In this document: positions 1-8,435 of the stretch, piece by piece | Layout of the letters: each line of letters starts with the position of its first letter | Numbering within the stretch: position 1 is the first letter of the stretch | Origin: Planctomycetota bacterium | GTDB lineage: Bacteria > Planctomycetota > Planctomycetia > Gemmatales > Gemmataceae | NCBI GenBank assembly: GCA_021324515.1 | Contig: JAJPIY010000396.1 | Span: 1 to 51,693 of the forward strand | DNA length: 51,693 bases | Direction: 5' to 3' | The notes under the pieces: model-generated | Databases searched by the model: none | The model's input: the letters and a program-made list of their open reading frames with translations, nothing else | Told to the model about the DNA's origin: nothing | Translations under genes and position numbers: made by a program

Positions 1-93
1 CCTTGTGGGGGAGGGTTGGGGTGGGGGGGTAAGTACGATGCAGACAAGGAATTCTCCCCCCCACCCTAACCCTCCCCCCTTGTGGGGGAGGGA
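1..93. repeat. GC-rich inverted repeat upstream of sigma gene
   Basis: A G-rich stretch (about 7-29, GGGGGAGGGTTGGGGTGGG) is followed by its reverse complement at about 56-79 and then by another direct piece, TTGTGGGGGAGGG, at about 80-92, which repeats the first bases of the window. The arms could form a strong hairpin. The element is cut by the window start, so its full length is unknown. It lies in a spacer and has no coding content. Confidence 0.6.
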
Positions 94-159
94 AAAGTCC
101 GCCAGCCCTAAGGGTTTTTTGCTGCGGACCACGGCCCACGGCCTACCGACTGCAGATTT

Positions 160-1062
160 ATGACTACAGAGTGCCGACTGCTGTACCACTTTTGTCGCCT
201 GCGTTTGCCGGCGGTGCCGCTGCCGTTGCCGGTGTTCGAACATCATCTGCACCGCACTTTCCAGATGGCGCGGGGCAAACGTCTGGCCAAGGGCGAGACG
301 CTCGCCTGGGAAACCTTTGTGGAGCGGCTGCACGTCGTCGATTGGTTTTTGGCCTGTGCCTGTTTGGAAGGCCATCCTAGCGCCTGGGAAGTGTTGTTCG
401 CAGCCCGCGCCAACCGCACCGATTGCCTGCTCATCGATGCTCTGCGTCTGCGGGCGGTGCGTCTGTTCCCGCGCGATCGCGAACGACAGGAAGAGGCCGT
501 TGCCGAATTCTGGGGCCATCTGTTGGTTGGCGAGCGCGAAGGTTCGCTGCCCCTGCTGGCACGCTATGATGGTCAACGGCCGCTCGTGCCCTGGCTTATC
601 CGCGTCTTCCAGAACAAACACCTCTCCGAATTACGTCAGCGTCGCGGTTTGCAACCCCTGCCCGAAGAGGAACTCGGCGAGCGCGATCTGCCATCAGCCA
701 ACCCCGGTCACGAACATTGGCACGACGAATTTCGCCACGCCGCCCGGGAATGGCTCGCCGGCTTATCGGAGCAGGAAATACTGATTCTCGGCCTGCGTCT
801 GCGCTATCGCCTCAGCCAGCGCGAAACGGCGCACTTATTGGGCATTCATGAAGGCAACGTCTCGCGTCAAACAGCCCGTTTGCGCGATCGTTGCCTGGAA
901 CAGATCAGCGAGCACCTGCGTGCCCTCGGCTGGATGGGCGAGGATTTGAGTGTATTTGTCTTCACAGAGATGGAAAGTCTTCTTTTAGACGAGCCGCGCT
1001 TGTCAGCCGATCGATTGGCCGCCTTGTTAGCGGCACGAGGCAAAGCGCCGCCCGAACCTTAG
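160..1062 (+). CDS. ECF-type sigma-70 family RNA polymerase sigma factor
   Basis: The 300-residue product looks like a planctomycete-type sigma-70 factor. A region 2-like part (about residues 80-165, with LARYDGQRPLVPWLIRVFQN) resembles the segment in which ECF factors bind core enzyme and the -10 element. A region 4-like helix-turn-helix (about 200-250, LSEQEILILGLRLR then SQRETAHLLGIHEGNVSRQ) would bind the -35 element. It is longer than a typical 180-200-residue ECF factor because of N- and C-terminal extensions. No clear ribosome site precedes the ATG at 160, so a later start is possible, for example the Met at residue 36. No anti-sigma gene is adjacent; the next gene is the phage large terminase, across a repeat cluster. 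It could control the head cassette, but nothing in the sequence proves it. Confidence 0.75.
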   Translation: MTTECRLLYHFCRLRLPAVPLPLPVFEHHLHRTFQMARGKRLAKGETLAWETFVERLHVVDWFLACACLEGHPSAWEVLFAARANRTDCLLIDALRLRAVRLFPRDRERQEEAVAEFWGHLLVGEREGSLPLLARYDGQRPLVPWLIRVFQNKHLSELRQRRGLQPLPEEELGERDLPSANPGHEHWHDEFRHAAREWLAGLSEQEILILGLRLRYRLSQRETAHLLGIHEGNVSRQTARLRDRCLEQISEHLRALGWMGEDLSVFVFTEMESLLLDEPRLSADRLAALLAARGKAPPEP

Positions 1063-1122
1063 GTCATGTAGACAAAGACGAGGGAAATGAAGGTAAAAGA
1101 CAGGGGAATACCGTTCGATTGA

Positions 1123-1250
1123 GGCGAGCGGGGGGTGTCAACCCCCCGGTAGAGGTGAGCGGGGGGTGTCAACCCCCCGGTAGAGGCGAGCGGGGGGTGT
1201 CAACCCCCCGGTAGAACAACCTACCGGGGGGTTGACACCCCCCGCTCGCC
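1123..1250. repeat. Cluster of four GGCGAGCGGGG palindromic repeats
   Basis: Three direct 28-base units lie at 1123-1150, 1154-1181 (one change, GGTGAGC) and 1185-1212. An inverted copy lies at 1223-1250. Each unit starts GGCGAGCGGGG and ends AACCCCCCGGT, so a single unit can fold through its G6/C6 tracts, and the third and fourth can pair as a long hairpin. The cluster separates the sigma gene from the terminase and may act as a transcription barrier or be a mobile REP-like element. Confidence 0.9.
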
Positions 1251-1337
1251 AGAGTTACGCAACCCCGCGTGATAATCGCCAAAATTCCCAAAAACTGCTC
1301 TCTTAACAATGCCCCTTCCTAGGGTAACATCGGAGGT

Positions 1338-2624
1338 GTGGACCTGCACCAGTTACTCGCCTTGGCCCTCGATCCTTGCCGTATTCTCGAGGCCCGCGGC
1401 ATTGCTCCCGACCCCTGGCAGCGAGGGCTTCTGTTGTCCAACGATCGGCAAATTCTGCTCAATTGCAGCCGGCAAAGTGGCAAATCCACTGTCGTCAGCG
1501 TCCTGGCCTTGCACACGGCGTTGTTCACGGCGGAGGCATTGGTGCTGCTGGTGTCGCCGTCGCTGCGGCAGAGTACGGAGATTTTCCGCAAAGTGATCGA
1601 CGCCTACAAGGCACTGGGCCGACCGCTGCCGGCGCGGCAGCAGACGCAGCTGCGGCTGGAATTGGCCAACGGCTCGCGCGTTGTCTGCCTGCCCGGACGC
1701 GAAGGCACCATCCGTTCGTTCGGCGGCGTCCATCTGTTGGTGCTCGATGAGGCGGCCCGCATTCCCGACGATCTGTATCGCAGTGTGCGGCCCATGCTGG
1801 CGGTGTCGCAGGGCCGGCTCATTGCCCTGAGTACGCCGTTCGGCCAACGCGGCTGGTTCTGGCAAGAGTGGCAGAGCGAGGGGCCGTGGAAGAAAATCCG
1901 CATCCCCTGGCAGGACTGCCCGCGCATCACGCCCCAGTTCATCGCGGAAGAAACACGCGCCCTGGGGTTGCCGTGGGTGCAGCAAGAATACGAGTGTTTA
2001 TTTACCGCTCTTGAAGGTCTTGTTTATCCTGATTTCGAGAAAGCCCTGGTGGATGATTGGCCGGAAATCAACGGACGGTTGGTCGGCGGCATCGATTTCG
2101 GCTGGCGCAATCCGTTCGCAGCGGTGTGGGGAGTGCTCGACCGCGATGATGTATTGTGGATTGCCGGCGAACGCTACCTGTCTGAAACGCCGCTGCACGA
2201 ACATGCTGCCGCCTTGAAGAAACTTGGCGAAGTCACCTGGTATGCCGATCCCTCCGGGCGCACGGAAATCGAGGAATTGCGGGCTAGCGGCTTGGTGGTG
2301 CGGCGCGGCGACAACGATATTCGCGCCGGCATCGCCGCAGTGACGGCGCGGCTGCGCACCGGCCGACTCAAGGTGCGGCGCGACGCCTGCCCCAAACTGC
2401 TCATGGAAGCGCGCTTGTATCGCTATCCCAGCGCCAGCGAACGCGCCCTGAGCGGCGAAAACCCGGTTGATGAACACAATCACGCCTTGGGCGCTCTGCG
2501 TTATCTCCTATCGCGCCTGGATGCGCATTTCCTCGCTCGAATGCGAAAGAAAAAACCGCTCCCGGAGGAGCACGCTCCAGATAAGAACAGCGCTTCCGAA
2601 CACCTGTGGACGAGGCTTTCCTGA
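1338..2624 (+). CDS. Phage terminase large subunit (TerL)
   Basis: This 428-residue protein is the ATP-driven DNA-packaging motor and nuclease of a tailed-phage-type capsid. The ATPase has Walker A SRQSGKST (44-51), Walker B LLVLDEAA (133-140) and coupling motif LSTP (164-167). The RNase H-like nuclease domain shows GIDFG with D253, ADPSG with D304 and D378 (VDEHNHAL), the usual three acidic metal ligands. The gene looks intact. An in-frame stop at 1320 leaves the GTG at 1338 as the first usable start; GGAGG ends only one base before it, so initiation may be weak or may use a later codon. The stop overlaps the portal start (TGATG). The portal, protease and capsid genes follow in the canonical order. 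Confidence 0.95.
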   Translation: MDLHQLLALALDPCRILEARGIAPDPWQRGLLLSNDRQILLNCSRQSGKSTVVSVLALHTALFTAEALVLLVSPSLRQSTEIFRKVIDAYKALGRPLPARQQTQLRLELANGSRVVCLPGREGTIRSFGGVHLLVLDEAARIPDDLYRSVRPMLAVSQGRLIALSTPFGQRGWFWQEWQSEGPWKKIRIPWQDCPRITPQFIAEETRALGLPWVQQEYECLFTALEGLVYPDFEKALVDDWPEINGRLVGGIDFGWRNPFAAVWGVLDRDDVLWIAGERYLSETPLHEHAAALKKLGEVTWYADPSGRTEIEELRASGLVVRRGDNDIRAGIAAVTARLRTGRLKVRRDACPKLLMEARLYRYPSASERALSGENPVDEHNHALGALRYLLSRLDAHFLARMRKKKPLPEEHAPDKNSASEHLWTRLS

Positions 2625-4012
2625 TGCGTTCTTTTCTCGCCAAAACGCTACTGCGGCTGGCGCAATGGGTGCGCCCCAAGAACATGCCCGCCGTGCTGGC
2701 TGGGACGCAGTGGACCGGCACCAGCTTTGTCGATAGCTTTCGACGCACGCGCCAGCCCACGCCCAACGAGCTCCTCGCGGAATTGAAGAACACCGCCTGG
2801 ACCTGCGCCAGCATCAACGCCGCCACGTGTGCCAATTATCCCCCGCGTCTGTATGTCATTACGGAACACCACCAACCACAGCCCAAGTGCGTCACCAAAG
2901 CATTGTCGCCGTGGGCCGAGCGCCGTCTGCGAGCGCTGCCTCAGCTGGCCTCACGCCTCAAAAGCGCCGCCCGCATCGAGGAAGTCACGGAACATCCCTT
3001 GCTGACGCTGCTCCAGCACGCCAACCCCGTCCACAATCAATTTGATCTCTGGGAACTGACGACGCTTTATCAAGAAGTCCACGGCAGCGCCTACTGGTAT
3101 CTCGACATGGACCCGGTGCTGGGCGTGCCGCGGGCCGTGTGGATCCTGCCGTCGCAAAACGTAACGCCGCGCCGCGATCCCGGCAGCAAAAATCCCATCG
3201 ATTACTACCTCTATCGTAATGGCCATAGCGAGGAGCGCTTTGCCCCGGAGCGAATTATCCATTTTGCTTATCCCGACCCGCGCGATCCGTATACGAGCGG
3301 CCTGTCGCCGTTGCGGGCCTGTTTCGAGCAAGTCGCCCTCACCAGCGACTATGCCGCGTTCAAAAAGGCCAAATTCGAGAACCATGCCATCCCTGACGCC
3401 ATCATCTCGCCGGAGGAAGTCATGGGCGAAGAGGAGCGCGATCGTCTGGAGACGCAGTGGAACAATCGCTTTCGCCGCGGCGGCACGGGCAAGGTAGTCG
3501 TGGCGGAATCATCGCTGAAGGTGGCGCTGCTCAACCACTCCATGGGCGACCTCGCCGCACTGGCCGATATGAAGGCGACGAAAGAGGACATCGCCAATGC
3601 CTTCCATGTGCCGATTGCTTTCTTGACCACACAGACGAACCTGGCGAATTTGCAGGCCTCGCAAAGCCAGCACATGAGCTTGGCCATCGCGCCGCGGCTG
3701 GAACGCCGCGATGAGAAGCTCAACGCCCAGCTGGTGCCGTTTTTCGATCCGACGAGGCGGCTGTTTTTGGCCAGCGAAGATCCGGTGCCGGTCGATCAGA
3801 ACTTGCTGGTGCAGCAGCAGATCGCCGACCTGAAATATGGTGTCGTGTCGATCAATGAGGTTCGCAGCGAGCGCGGCCTGCCGCCGGTGCCCTGGGGCGA
3901 TGTGCCCTGGCTGCCGCTCCAGTGGGAACGCACCGATATGCCGCGGCAGTGCGAAGCGCCCCACCTCGGACGCAATCGGCCTCCCAAACCGGATACACCC
4001 ATCGAGGAGTAG
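2624..4012 (+). CDS. Phage portal protein, HK97 type
   Basis: The 462-residue product forms the ring at the capsid vertex through which DNA enters and to which the terminase docks. The recognisable parts are the conserved central fold (HPLLTLLQHANPV, then ELTTLYQEVHGSAYWYLDMD, then LSPLRACFEQ) and the C-terminal segment KATKEDIANAFHVPIAFL, typical of the HK97 portal family. An in-frame GTG lies upstream at 2606, but the ATG at 2624 overlaps the terminase stop and is the likely start, giving translational coupling. The length is normal for the family and no lesion is visible. Confidence 0.93.
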   Translation: MRSFLAKTLLRLAQWVRPKNMPAVLAGTQWTGTSFVDSFRRTRQPTPNELLAELKNTAWTCASINAATCANYPPRLYVITEHHQPQPKCVTKALSPWAERRLRALPQLASRLKSAARIEEVTEHPLLTLLQHANPVHNQFDLWELTTLYQEVHGSAYWYLDMDPVLGVPRAVWILPSQNVTPRRDPGSKNPIDYYLYRNGHSEERFAPERIIHFAYPDPRDPYTSGLSPLRACFEQVALTSDYAAFKKAKFENHAIPDAIISPEEVMGEEERDRLETQWNNRFRRGGTGKVVVAESSLKVALLNHSMGDLAALADMKATKEDIANAFHVPIAFLTTQTNLANLQASQSQHMSLAIAPRLERRDEKLNAQLVPFFDPTRRLFLASEDPVPVDQNLLVQQQIADLKYGVVSINEVRSERGLPPVPWGDVPWLPLQWERTDMPRQCEAPHLGRNRPPKPDTPIEE

Positions 4013-4084
4013 CCGTACATTGGCCCCGTGCTCGCCTGCGGCTCGCAGCTAAACAAAAACATGCTCCCTCCACGAGGTTTTATC

Positions 4085-4936
4085 ATGCCCGACATCCTGA
4101 CTACGCACTACGGCCCTGTTGAAGGGCCGCTCGGCTTCCCCATGTCCGATCGCGCTGCCCAAACGCTGGACGGCTTGCTGAAATCGTTGCCGCATACTCC
4201 AGAGTATGAATATCGCCATTTTGTCACTCCCAAAGCGCCGACGGAGATCAATCCCGGTGAACGCAGCGACGTCAGCTGGATCAGCAGCGAAAGCCCCGAC
4301 CGTACCCGCGAAGTCGTCCTGGCCAAGGGCATGAACGATTCGCAGTTTGCGGCCAACCCCATCGTCACGCTCGGCCATGCCTATTACTTGCCGCCGGTGG
4401 GCAAATCGCTGTGGCGCAAGCGTGTCCGCGACGGCCAGCGCATCGGCATCAAGGCCAAGACCGTCTATCCGGTCCGGCCGGAAGCGTGGCCGGCCCAAGA
4501 GGCTTGGCCGCCAGACCAGGTGTTTGCCCTCATTCAGGCCGGGCTGTTGCAAGGCAAATCCATCGGCTTTTTGCCGACCAAAGTACACATGCCCGACCGC
4601 AAGGAAGTGCAGAAAAATGGCTGGAACGATAACGTCGATCTGGTCATCGATGAATGGCTGCTTCTGGAATATGCTTGCGTGTTTCTGCCAGCCAATCAAG
4701 ACGCCCTGGTTGAAAGCGTCTCCAAGGGTAGCCTTGTCCTCAGCGATGATGTGCTGCACGCGCTGGGGCTGAACAAGCAGCTTTTCGACGGCAGCGCGCA
4801 CGCGCGCATTATTCCCTTCACATCGTTGGAGGAGATTCACAAGGCCGTCCTCGCCCAGATTGCGACCATCGATTTTGAAGCATTGGCTGAAAAAACGATA
4901 AAAGAGACCTGGTATAAATACCTTGGCCGAGTGTAG
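4085..4936 (+). CDS. HK97-family prohead protease
   Basis: The 283-residue product resembles the serine protease that matures the capsid shell. The candidate catalytic His is H98 in VTLGHAYYLPPVGKS and the candidate Ser is S159 in GLLQGKSIGF; both sit in the sequence contexts typical of this family. The ATG at 4085 has an ACGAGG ribosome site about nine bases upstream and is preferred over an upstream start at 4028, which would add 19 residues of low-quality sequence. It is a separate gene just upstream of the capsid gene, as usual. The C-terminal part (about 210-283) could act as a scaffold or delta-like domain, but that is inferred. Confidence 0.9.
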   Translation: MPDILTTHYGPVEGPLGFPMSDRAAQTLDGLLKSLPHTPEYEYRHFVTPKAPTEINPGERSDVSWISSESPDRTREVVLAKGMNDSQFAANPIVTLGHAYYLPPVGKSLWRKRVRDGQRIGIKAKTVYPVRPEAWPAQEAWPPDQVFALIQAGLLQGKSIGFLPTKVHMPDRKEVQKNGWNDNVDLVIDEWLLLEYACVFLPANQDALVESVSKGSLVLSDDVLHALGLNKQLFDGSAHARIIPFTSLEEIHKAVLAQIATIDFEALAEKTIKETWYKYLGRV

Positions 4937-5074
4937 TATACATTTGTTGACTCATCGAAGCCATCGGGAAGGATCGGCTGAGAACGACGCTAAGCGTTTC
5001 GCCGCTGCTGCCGAAGATGGACGGATGATTGCGTGTGTTGTCACCCCCCTCCGTGGACCTTTGAGAGCATCCCC

Positions 5075-6388
5075 ATGTTCATCGAATTGCTGAACGATTT
5101 CCTCGGCAAAAAAGCCGGGGAGCGCATCTACGTCGCCGAGGCGGAAGCTCGGCAACTGGTCGCTTCCGGTGTCGCCAAGGCCGTCAGCGACGACCTGATC
5201 GGCCCGCTGGCGGCCAAAGCGATGGAGAGCGCCCTGGCCGGCTTCAGCCGCGGTCTGGACGCCGTTGTCACCGAGACCTTGAAACAATTCAGCCAGGCCC
5301 AGGGCCAGGCGCGTAAACATGCCGTGCCGGCGATTTTCGGCGCCGGCGGCAACGGTGATCCGCGCAAGAGCTTTGGCGATTGGCTCCTGGCCTGCGCCCG
5401 CAACGATGCCCGTTACCTGGAGAAACACTATGGCAGCAGCTTCGTGGCCTGGCAGACCAAAGCGGCCTTGGCGGAGTCGTCCGGCGTCACCGGCGGCTAC
5501 ACGGTGCCGCCGGAGTTCTTCGATCAGCTCATGACCCTCGTGGCCGAATTGGCCTTCATCCGCCCCCGCGCCTTCGTCCTGCCGATGGCTGGTGCGAGTT
5601 TGCAGATACCTTATCTCGACATTACCACCGTCCAGAGCGCCGGCGTATCGCCGTTCTTCGGCGGCTTGCAAATGTACTGGACCGCCGAAGCGCAGACGCG
5701 CACCGAGACCGAGCCGCAGTTCAAACAGCTGGAGCTGAAAGCCTGGGAGCTGTCTGGTTATTGCGTCAGCAGCAACGTGCTCTTGCAAGACAGCGTCATC
5801 GGCCTGGAAAAGTTCCTGATGACACTGTTCGCCAAATCGATCGCCTGGTTCGAGGAATACGCCTTCTTACAGGGCAACGGCGCCGGCAAGCCGCAGGGCA
5901 TGCTCACGGCCGGGGCCACGCTTACCAAGACCCGCGACTACGCCAATCAAGTGACCTTCAACGACGTGGCTACGATGTGGTCGAAACTTCTGCCGTCATC
6001 GTGGAGCACGGCCGTCTGGGTGTTTTCGCCCAGTGTGGTGCCCCAGCTGTTGCAGCTCAAGGACGGGGCCAACCGGGCCATTTTCATCAGCATCGACCAA
6101 GGAGCGACGAAAGCCCCCGTCTGGTCGCTGTTGGGCCGGCCTGCCTTCCCCAGTGAGAAACTGCCGGCCCTGGGGACCAAGGGCGATTTGATGCTCCTCG
6201 ATCCGTCGCTGTACGTGATCGGTGATCGGCAGCAAATCGAGATCGCCGCTTCGGAGCATGTGAATTTCCTCAAAAATCAAATGACCTGGCGCGTCGTCGA
6301 GCGCGTCGATGGGCAGCCGTGGATCGAGAAGCCCATTACCCTCCAGGATGGTTCCACGCAGGTTTCGCCGTTTGTGGCGCTTAACTAA
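5075..6388 (+). CDS. Phage major capsid protein, HK97 fold
   Basis: The 437-residue product is the presumed shell protein. Residues 1 to about 105 form a helical N-terminal region that may be removed by the preceding protease. From about 145, ESSGVTGGYTVPPEFFDQLM matches the start of the mature HK97 capsid fold. Further hallmarks are VLLQDSVIGLEKFLMTLFAKSIAWFEEYAFLQGNGAGKPQG and the late LLGRPAFPSEKLPALGTKGDLMLLD (loop and P-domain). The ATG at 5075 is preferred over a GTG-type start at 5033, since the intervening residues look non-native. A 29-base perfect inverted repeat lies just after the stop. Confidence 0.93.
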   Translation: MFIELLNDFLGKKAGERIYVAEAEARQLVASGVAKAVSDDLIGPLAAKAMESALAGFSRGLDAVVTETLKQFSQAQGQARKHAVPAIFGAGGNGDPRKSFGDWLLACARNDARYLEKHYGSSFVAWQTKAALAESSGVTGGYTVPPEFFDQLMTLVAELAFIRPRAFVLPMAGASLQIPYLDITTVQSAGVSPFFGGLQMYWTAEAQTRTETEPQFKQLELKAWELSGYCVSSNVLLQDSVIGLEKFLMTLFAKSIAWFEEYAFLQGNGAGKPQGMLTAGATLTKTRDYANQVTFNDVATMWSKLLPSSWSTAVWVFSPSVVPQLLQLKDGANRAIFISIDQGATKAPVWSLLGRPAFPSEKLPALGTKGDLMLLDPSLYVIGDRQQIEIAASEHVNFLKNQMTWRVVERVDGQPWIEKPITLQDGSTQVSPFVALN

Positions 6389-6395
6389 CAATCAC

Positions 6396-6476
6396 GGCGA
6401 GCGGGGTCGCGTAAGCGCCCCGAGAGACGCGCTCGGGGAGGGACGCACTCGGGGCGCTTACGCGACCCCGCTCGCC
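6396..6476. repeat. Long perfect hairpin of the GGCGAGCGGGG family
   Basis: Two 29-base arms, 6396-6424 and 6448-6476, are perfect reverse complements around a 23-base loop. The arm starts GGCGAGCGGGGTCGCG and ends GCGCCCCGAG, a second subtype that shares the start of the repeats at 1123-1250. It sits between the capsid gene and the next gene, where it could reduce read-through and lower expression of downstream genes relative to capsid. Confidence 0.92.
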
Positions 6477-6493
6477 GCGTCAAAGGAGAAATC

Positions 6494-6946
6494 ATGTATA
6501 CCGAGCAACTCACCCAGCGTCTGGGCATCGCCGCGCCGGTGGCGCCGCAAGTGCTGACCGGGACCGCGACCGCCAATTCGGGCAGCGTGGACCTGAGCAA
6601 GTTTCACCGCGCCCTGTTCCTGTTCGAGACCGGGACTTTCGGCGGCACCAATCCGACGTTGTCGGCGGTGCTGCAAATCCAAGAAAGCGCCGACAATTCG
6701 ACCTGGAGCAACAACGCGACCATCCCCAGCGCCACCGTGACAACAGCCAGCAGCCAGGCGACGCTGGAAATTCGCGCCGACCAACTTGGCGTCGGCAAGC
6801 GCTACGTCCGTCTCCAGGCCGTCTGCACTGTCGGCGGCACCAGTCCGGCCATCCCCATCGCCGTCGTCGGTTTTGGCGATGAGGCCGCACACAAACCGGG
6901 CAGCGCTCAAAACGACGCTAGCGTGGTCAGTCAAATCGTGATCTGA
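6494..6946 (+). CDS. Hypothetical small beta-rich structural protein
   Basis: The 150-residue product is rich in Ser, Thr, Ala and Val, with alternating hydrophobic strands (ALFLFETGTF, LSAVLQIQESADNSTWSN, RYVRLQAVC), as in a small beta-sandwich. It has no signal peptide or membrane segment. The AAGGAG ribosome site precedes the ATG. Its place just after the capsid gene fits a decoration, head-completion or fibre-like protein. I do not recognise a named family. The pattern of a paired strand followed by an NSTW- or YVPIW-like turn recurs in the 130-residue protein two spacers downstream, so the two may be distant paralogues. Confidence 0.7.
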   Translation: MYTEQLTQRLGIAAPVAPQVLTGTATANSGSVDLSKFHRALFLFETGTFGGTNPTLSAVLQIQESADNSTWSNNATIPSATVTTASSQATLEIRADQLGVGKRYVRLQAVCTVGGTSPAIPIAVVGFGDEAAHKPGSAQNDASVVSQIVI

Positions 6947-6954
6947 TGGATTTC

Positions 6955-7012
6955 GGGTTGAGGATTGCGGAACGGAGGGCCTATCTGTCTCTCTGGCCGC
7001 ACTCCTCAACCC
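6955..7012 (+). terminator. Possible intercistronic hairpin
   Basis: GGGTTGAGGA at 6955-6964 is the reverse complement of TCCTCAACCC at 7003-7012, followed by TTT. The 38-base loop is long and the U-tract short, so it may be a weak attenuator or an mRNA-stability stem between two structural genes. Confidence 0.3.
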
Positions 7013-7029
7013 TTTAGGAGAGCCATGCC

Positions 7030-7422
7030 ATGACCAGTGAAATCAACGTCAATCAGGATATTGTTCTCTTGCCTTCGGCAACCCGCAGCGGTGGAGGGAC
7101 AGTGAACAGTGCCGATCAAGACAACCCCTACTGGATCGGCTGCGTGTTGTATCTCAACATCACACAGTCTAGCGGCACAGGCGGCCTGAAACTTCTTCTT
7201 GAGTACAAAGACCCAGCAAGTGGCAATTATGTCCCTATCTGGTCTTCCCTTGTCTACACCGCTACCGGGCCCTACGCCCTGATCGTTCATCCCAACGGCA
7301 ACCTGGATCACGGTTCTGGCGAGTCCACGCCCGCCGCCTTGCCCCGCACCTGGCGAATCCAGATCAGTCCCCAGGACGCCAGCGCTTATACGTACTCGGT
7401 TGGCTGTTCGCTGCTGAAGTAA
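7030..7422 (+). CDS. Hypothetical small beta-rich structural protein
   Basis: The 130-residue product has strand-like segments such as YWIGCVLYLNIT, GLKLLLEYKDP, YVPIWSSLVYT and WRIQISPQDAS. It has no signal peptide, and AGGAG lies upstream of the ATG at 7030. It sits between the preceding beta-rich gene and the connector-like gene in the head cassette. Its function is not recognised. By position it could be a decoration or head-completion protein. Similarity in size and strand pattern to the protein at 6494-6946 suggests, weakly, a duplication. Confidence 0.65.
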   Translation: MTSEINVNQDIVLLPSATRSGGGTVNSADQDNPYWIGCVLYLNITQSSGTGGLKLLLEYKDPASGNYVPIWSSLVYTATGPYALIVHPNGNLDHGSGESTPAALPRTWRIQISPQDASAYTYSVGCSLLK

Positions 7423-7435
7423 ACAGGAGAAGACA

Positions 7436-8431
7436 ATGGCTGCGAAAGACCTCATCACCTTGGCCCGGGCCAAGGACTCTCTGGGCGGCCCTCAAGGCAG
7501 CGCCAACCTCACCCTGTCGTCCGACGAAGCGGCCACGCTAAGCGACCTCATCACCAGTGTTTCGGACGCCATTGAGAAGTACTGCAAACGGCGTTTTCTT
7601 AGCCACTTTTACGATGAGCTTTATAACGGTCCCGGAGATAAAAGGCTGCTTTTGCGCCAATACCCCATCCAGAGCGTGCAATCGGTGCGCTACATGCCCG
7701 TATTTGTGTGCCGCGTGGGCAACTTCAACACGGCCCTGAATCAGCAGGCCCGTGTCAGTATCACCGCTTCCGGGCTTCAGTGCTGGCGGTCGGCGAATGG
7801 GACGGCCTACCTGGAACCGCTCCTTCCCTGGGCGTCGTATCCAACTTTGCAAAGCCTGATGAACGCCGTGACTGCCCTAGGCAACGGTTGGCAAGGCCAG
7901 GTTATTTCCAGTGCGACGTCCCCATTTGCCGGCGATTACGGCAATTGGCCCTCGGCCGACCTGTACGTGGCCAATTCCTATGGCGATCCGCTGGAAGGCG
8001 CGGGCGTTCAAACGTCCCAGGGCAATCTCAACGCCAGGGGCGTATGGGCGGCCTTGCTCCTGCACACCTACGAGCTTCAGGGCTATCAGTGGGACGCCCG
8101 CGGCTGGTTATTGCGGGCCATTCCTTACACCGATCCGGAACTGCTGCACCCCGAAGATCTGATCTGGCCGGTGGGGGTGAACAATTTTCGCATCCAATAC
8201 ACCGCGGGTTACACCACGGTCCCAGAGGCGGTGCAAGAAGCCTGCGCCGAATGGGTGGCCGAATTGTTTTGGTTGACCAAGCGCGATCCCGCTTTGCTCC
8301 ATCAGGTGCCGGCGTCGGGACCGGCGAGCGGTTGGGGGCCTTTAGCTTCGCTCCGCGCCCAGCCGCCGCAGCACGTTCGCGCTTTGTTGGCTCCTTATAA
8401 ACGGATCACCGCCGGAACGGACCAGAGTTAG
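7436..8431 (+). CDS. Head-tail connector-like protein (gp6/gp8 type)
   Basis: The 331-residue product starts with a helical region containing LSDLITSVSDAIEKYCKRRF (about 36-55). This closely matches the conserved helix of phage head-tail connector proteins, where an Ala-Ile-Glu-x-Tyr-Cys-x-Arg-x-Phe pattern recurs. It is followed by strands YDELYNGPGDKRLLLRQYPIQSVQSVR. The usual family length is 100-200 residues; here the middle (about 95-250) is a large insertion rich in aromatic residues, and the C-terminus returns to PEAVQEACAEWVAELFW, also typical. It would bind the portal and close the head. Finding a connector without tail genes nearby is notable. Translation starts at an ATG behind CAGGAGAAGAC. 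Confidence 0.75.
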   Translation: MAAKDLITLARAKDSLGGPQGSANLTLSSDEAATLSDLITSVSDAIEKYCKRRFLSHFYDELYNGPGDKRLLLRQYPIQSVQSVRYMPVFVCRVGNFNTALNQQARVSITASGLQCWRSANGTAYLEPLLPWASYPTLQSLMNAVTALGNGWQGQVISSATSPFAGDYGNWPSADLYVANSYGDPLEGAGVQTSQGNLNARGVWAALLLHTYELQGYQWDARGWLLRAIPYTDPELLHPEDLIWPVGVNNFRIQYTAGYTTVPEAVQEACAEWVAELFWLTKRDPALLHQVPASGPASGWGPLASLRAQPPQHVRALLAPYKRITAGTDQS

Positions 8432-8435
8432 GCCC

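Noticed and set aside
1123-1250. CRISPR array
   Set aside because: The spacers between repeats are only 3-11 bases and one unit is inverted, so this is a palindromic repeat cluster.
1309-1596. Reading frame across the start of the terminase gene in another frame
   Set aside because: It is a GC-driven shadow; the frame of the terminase carries all packaging motifs.
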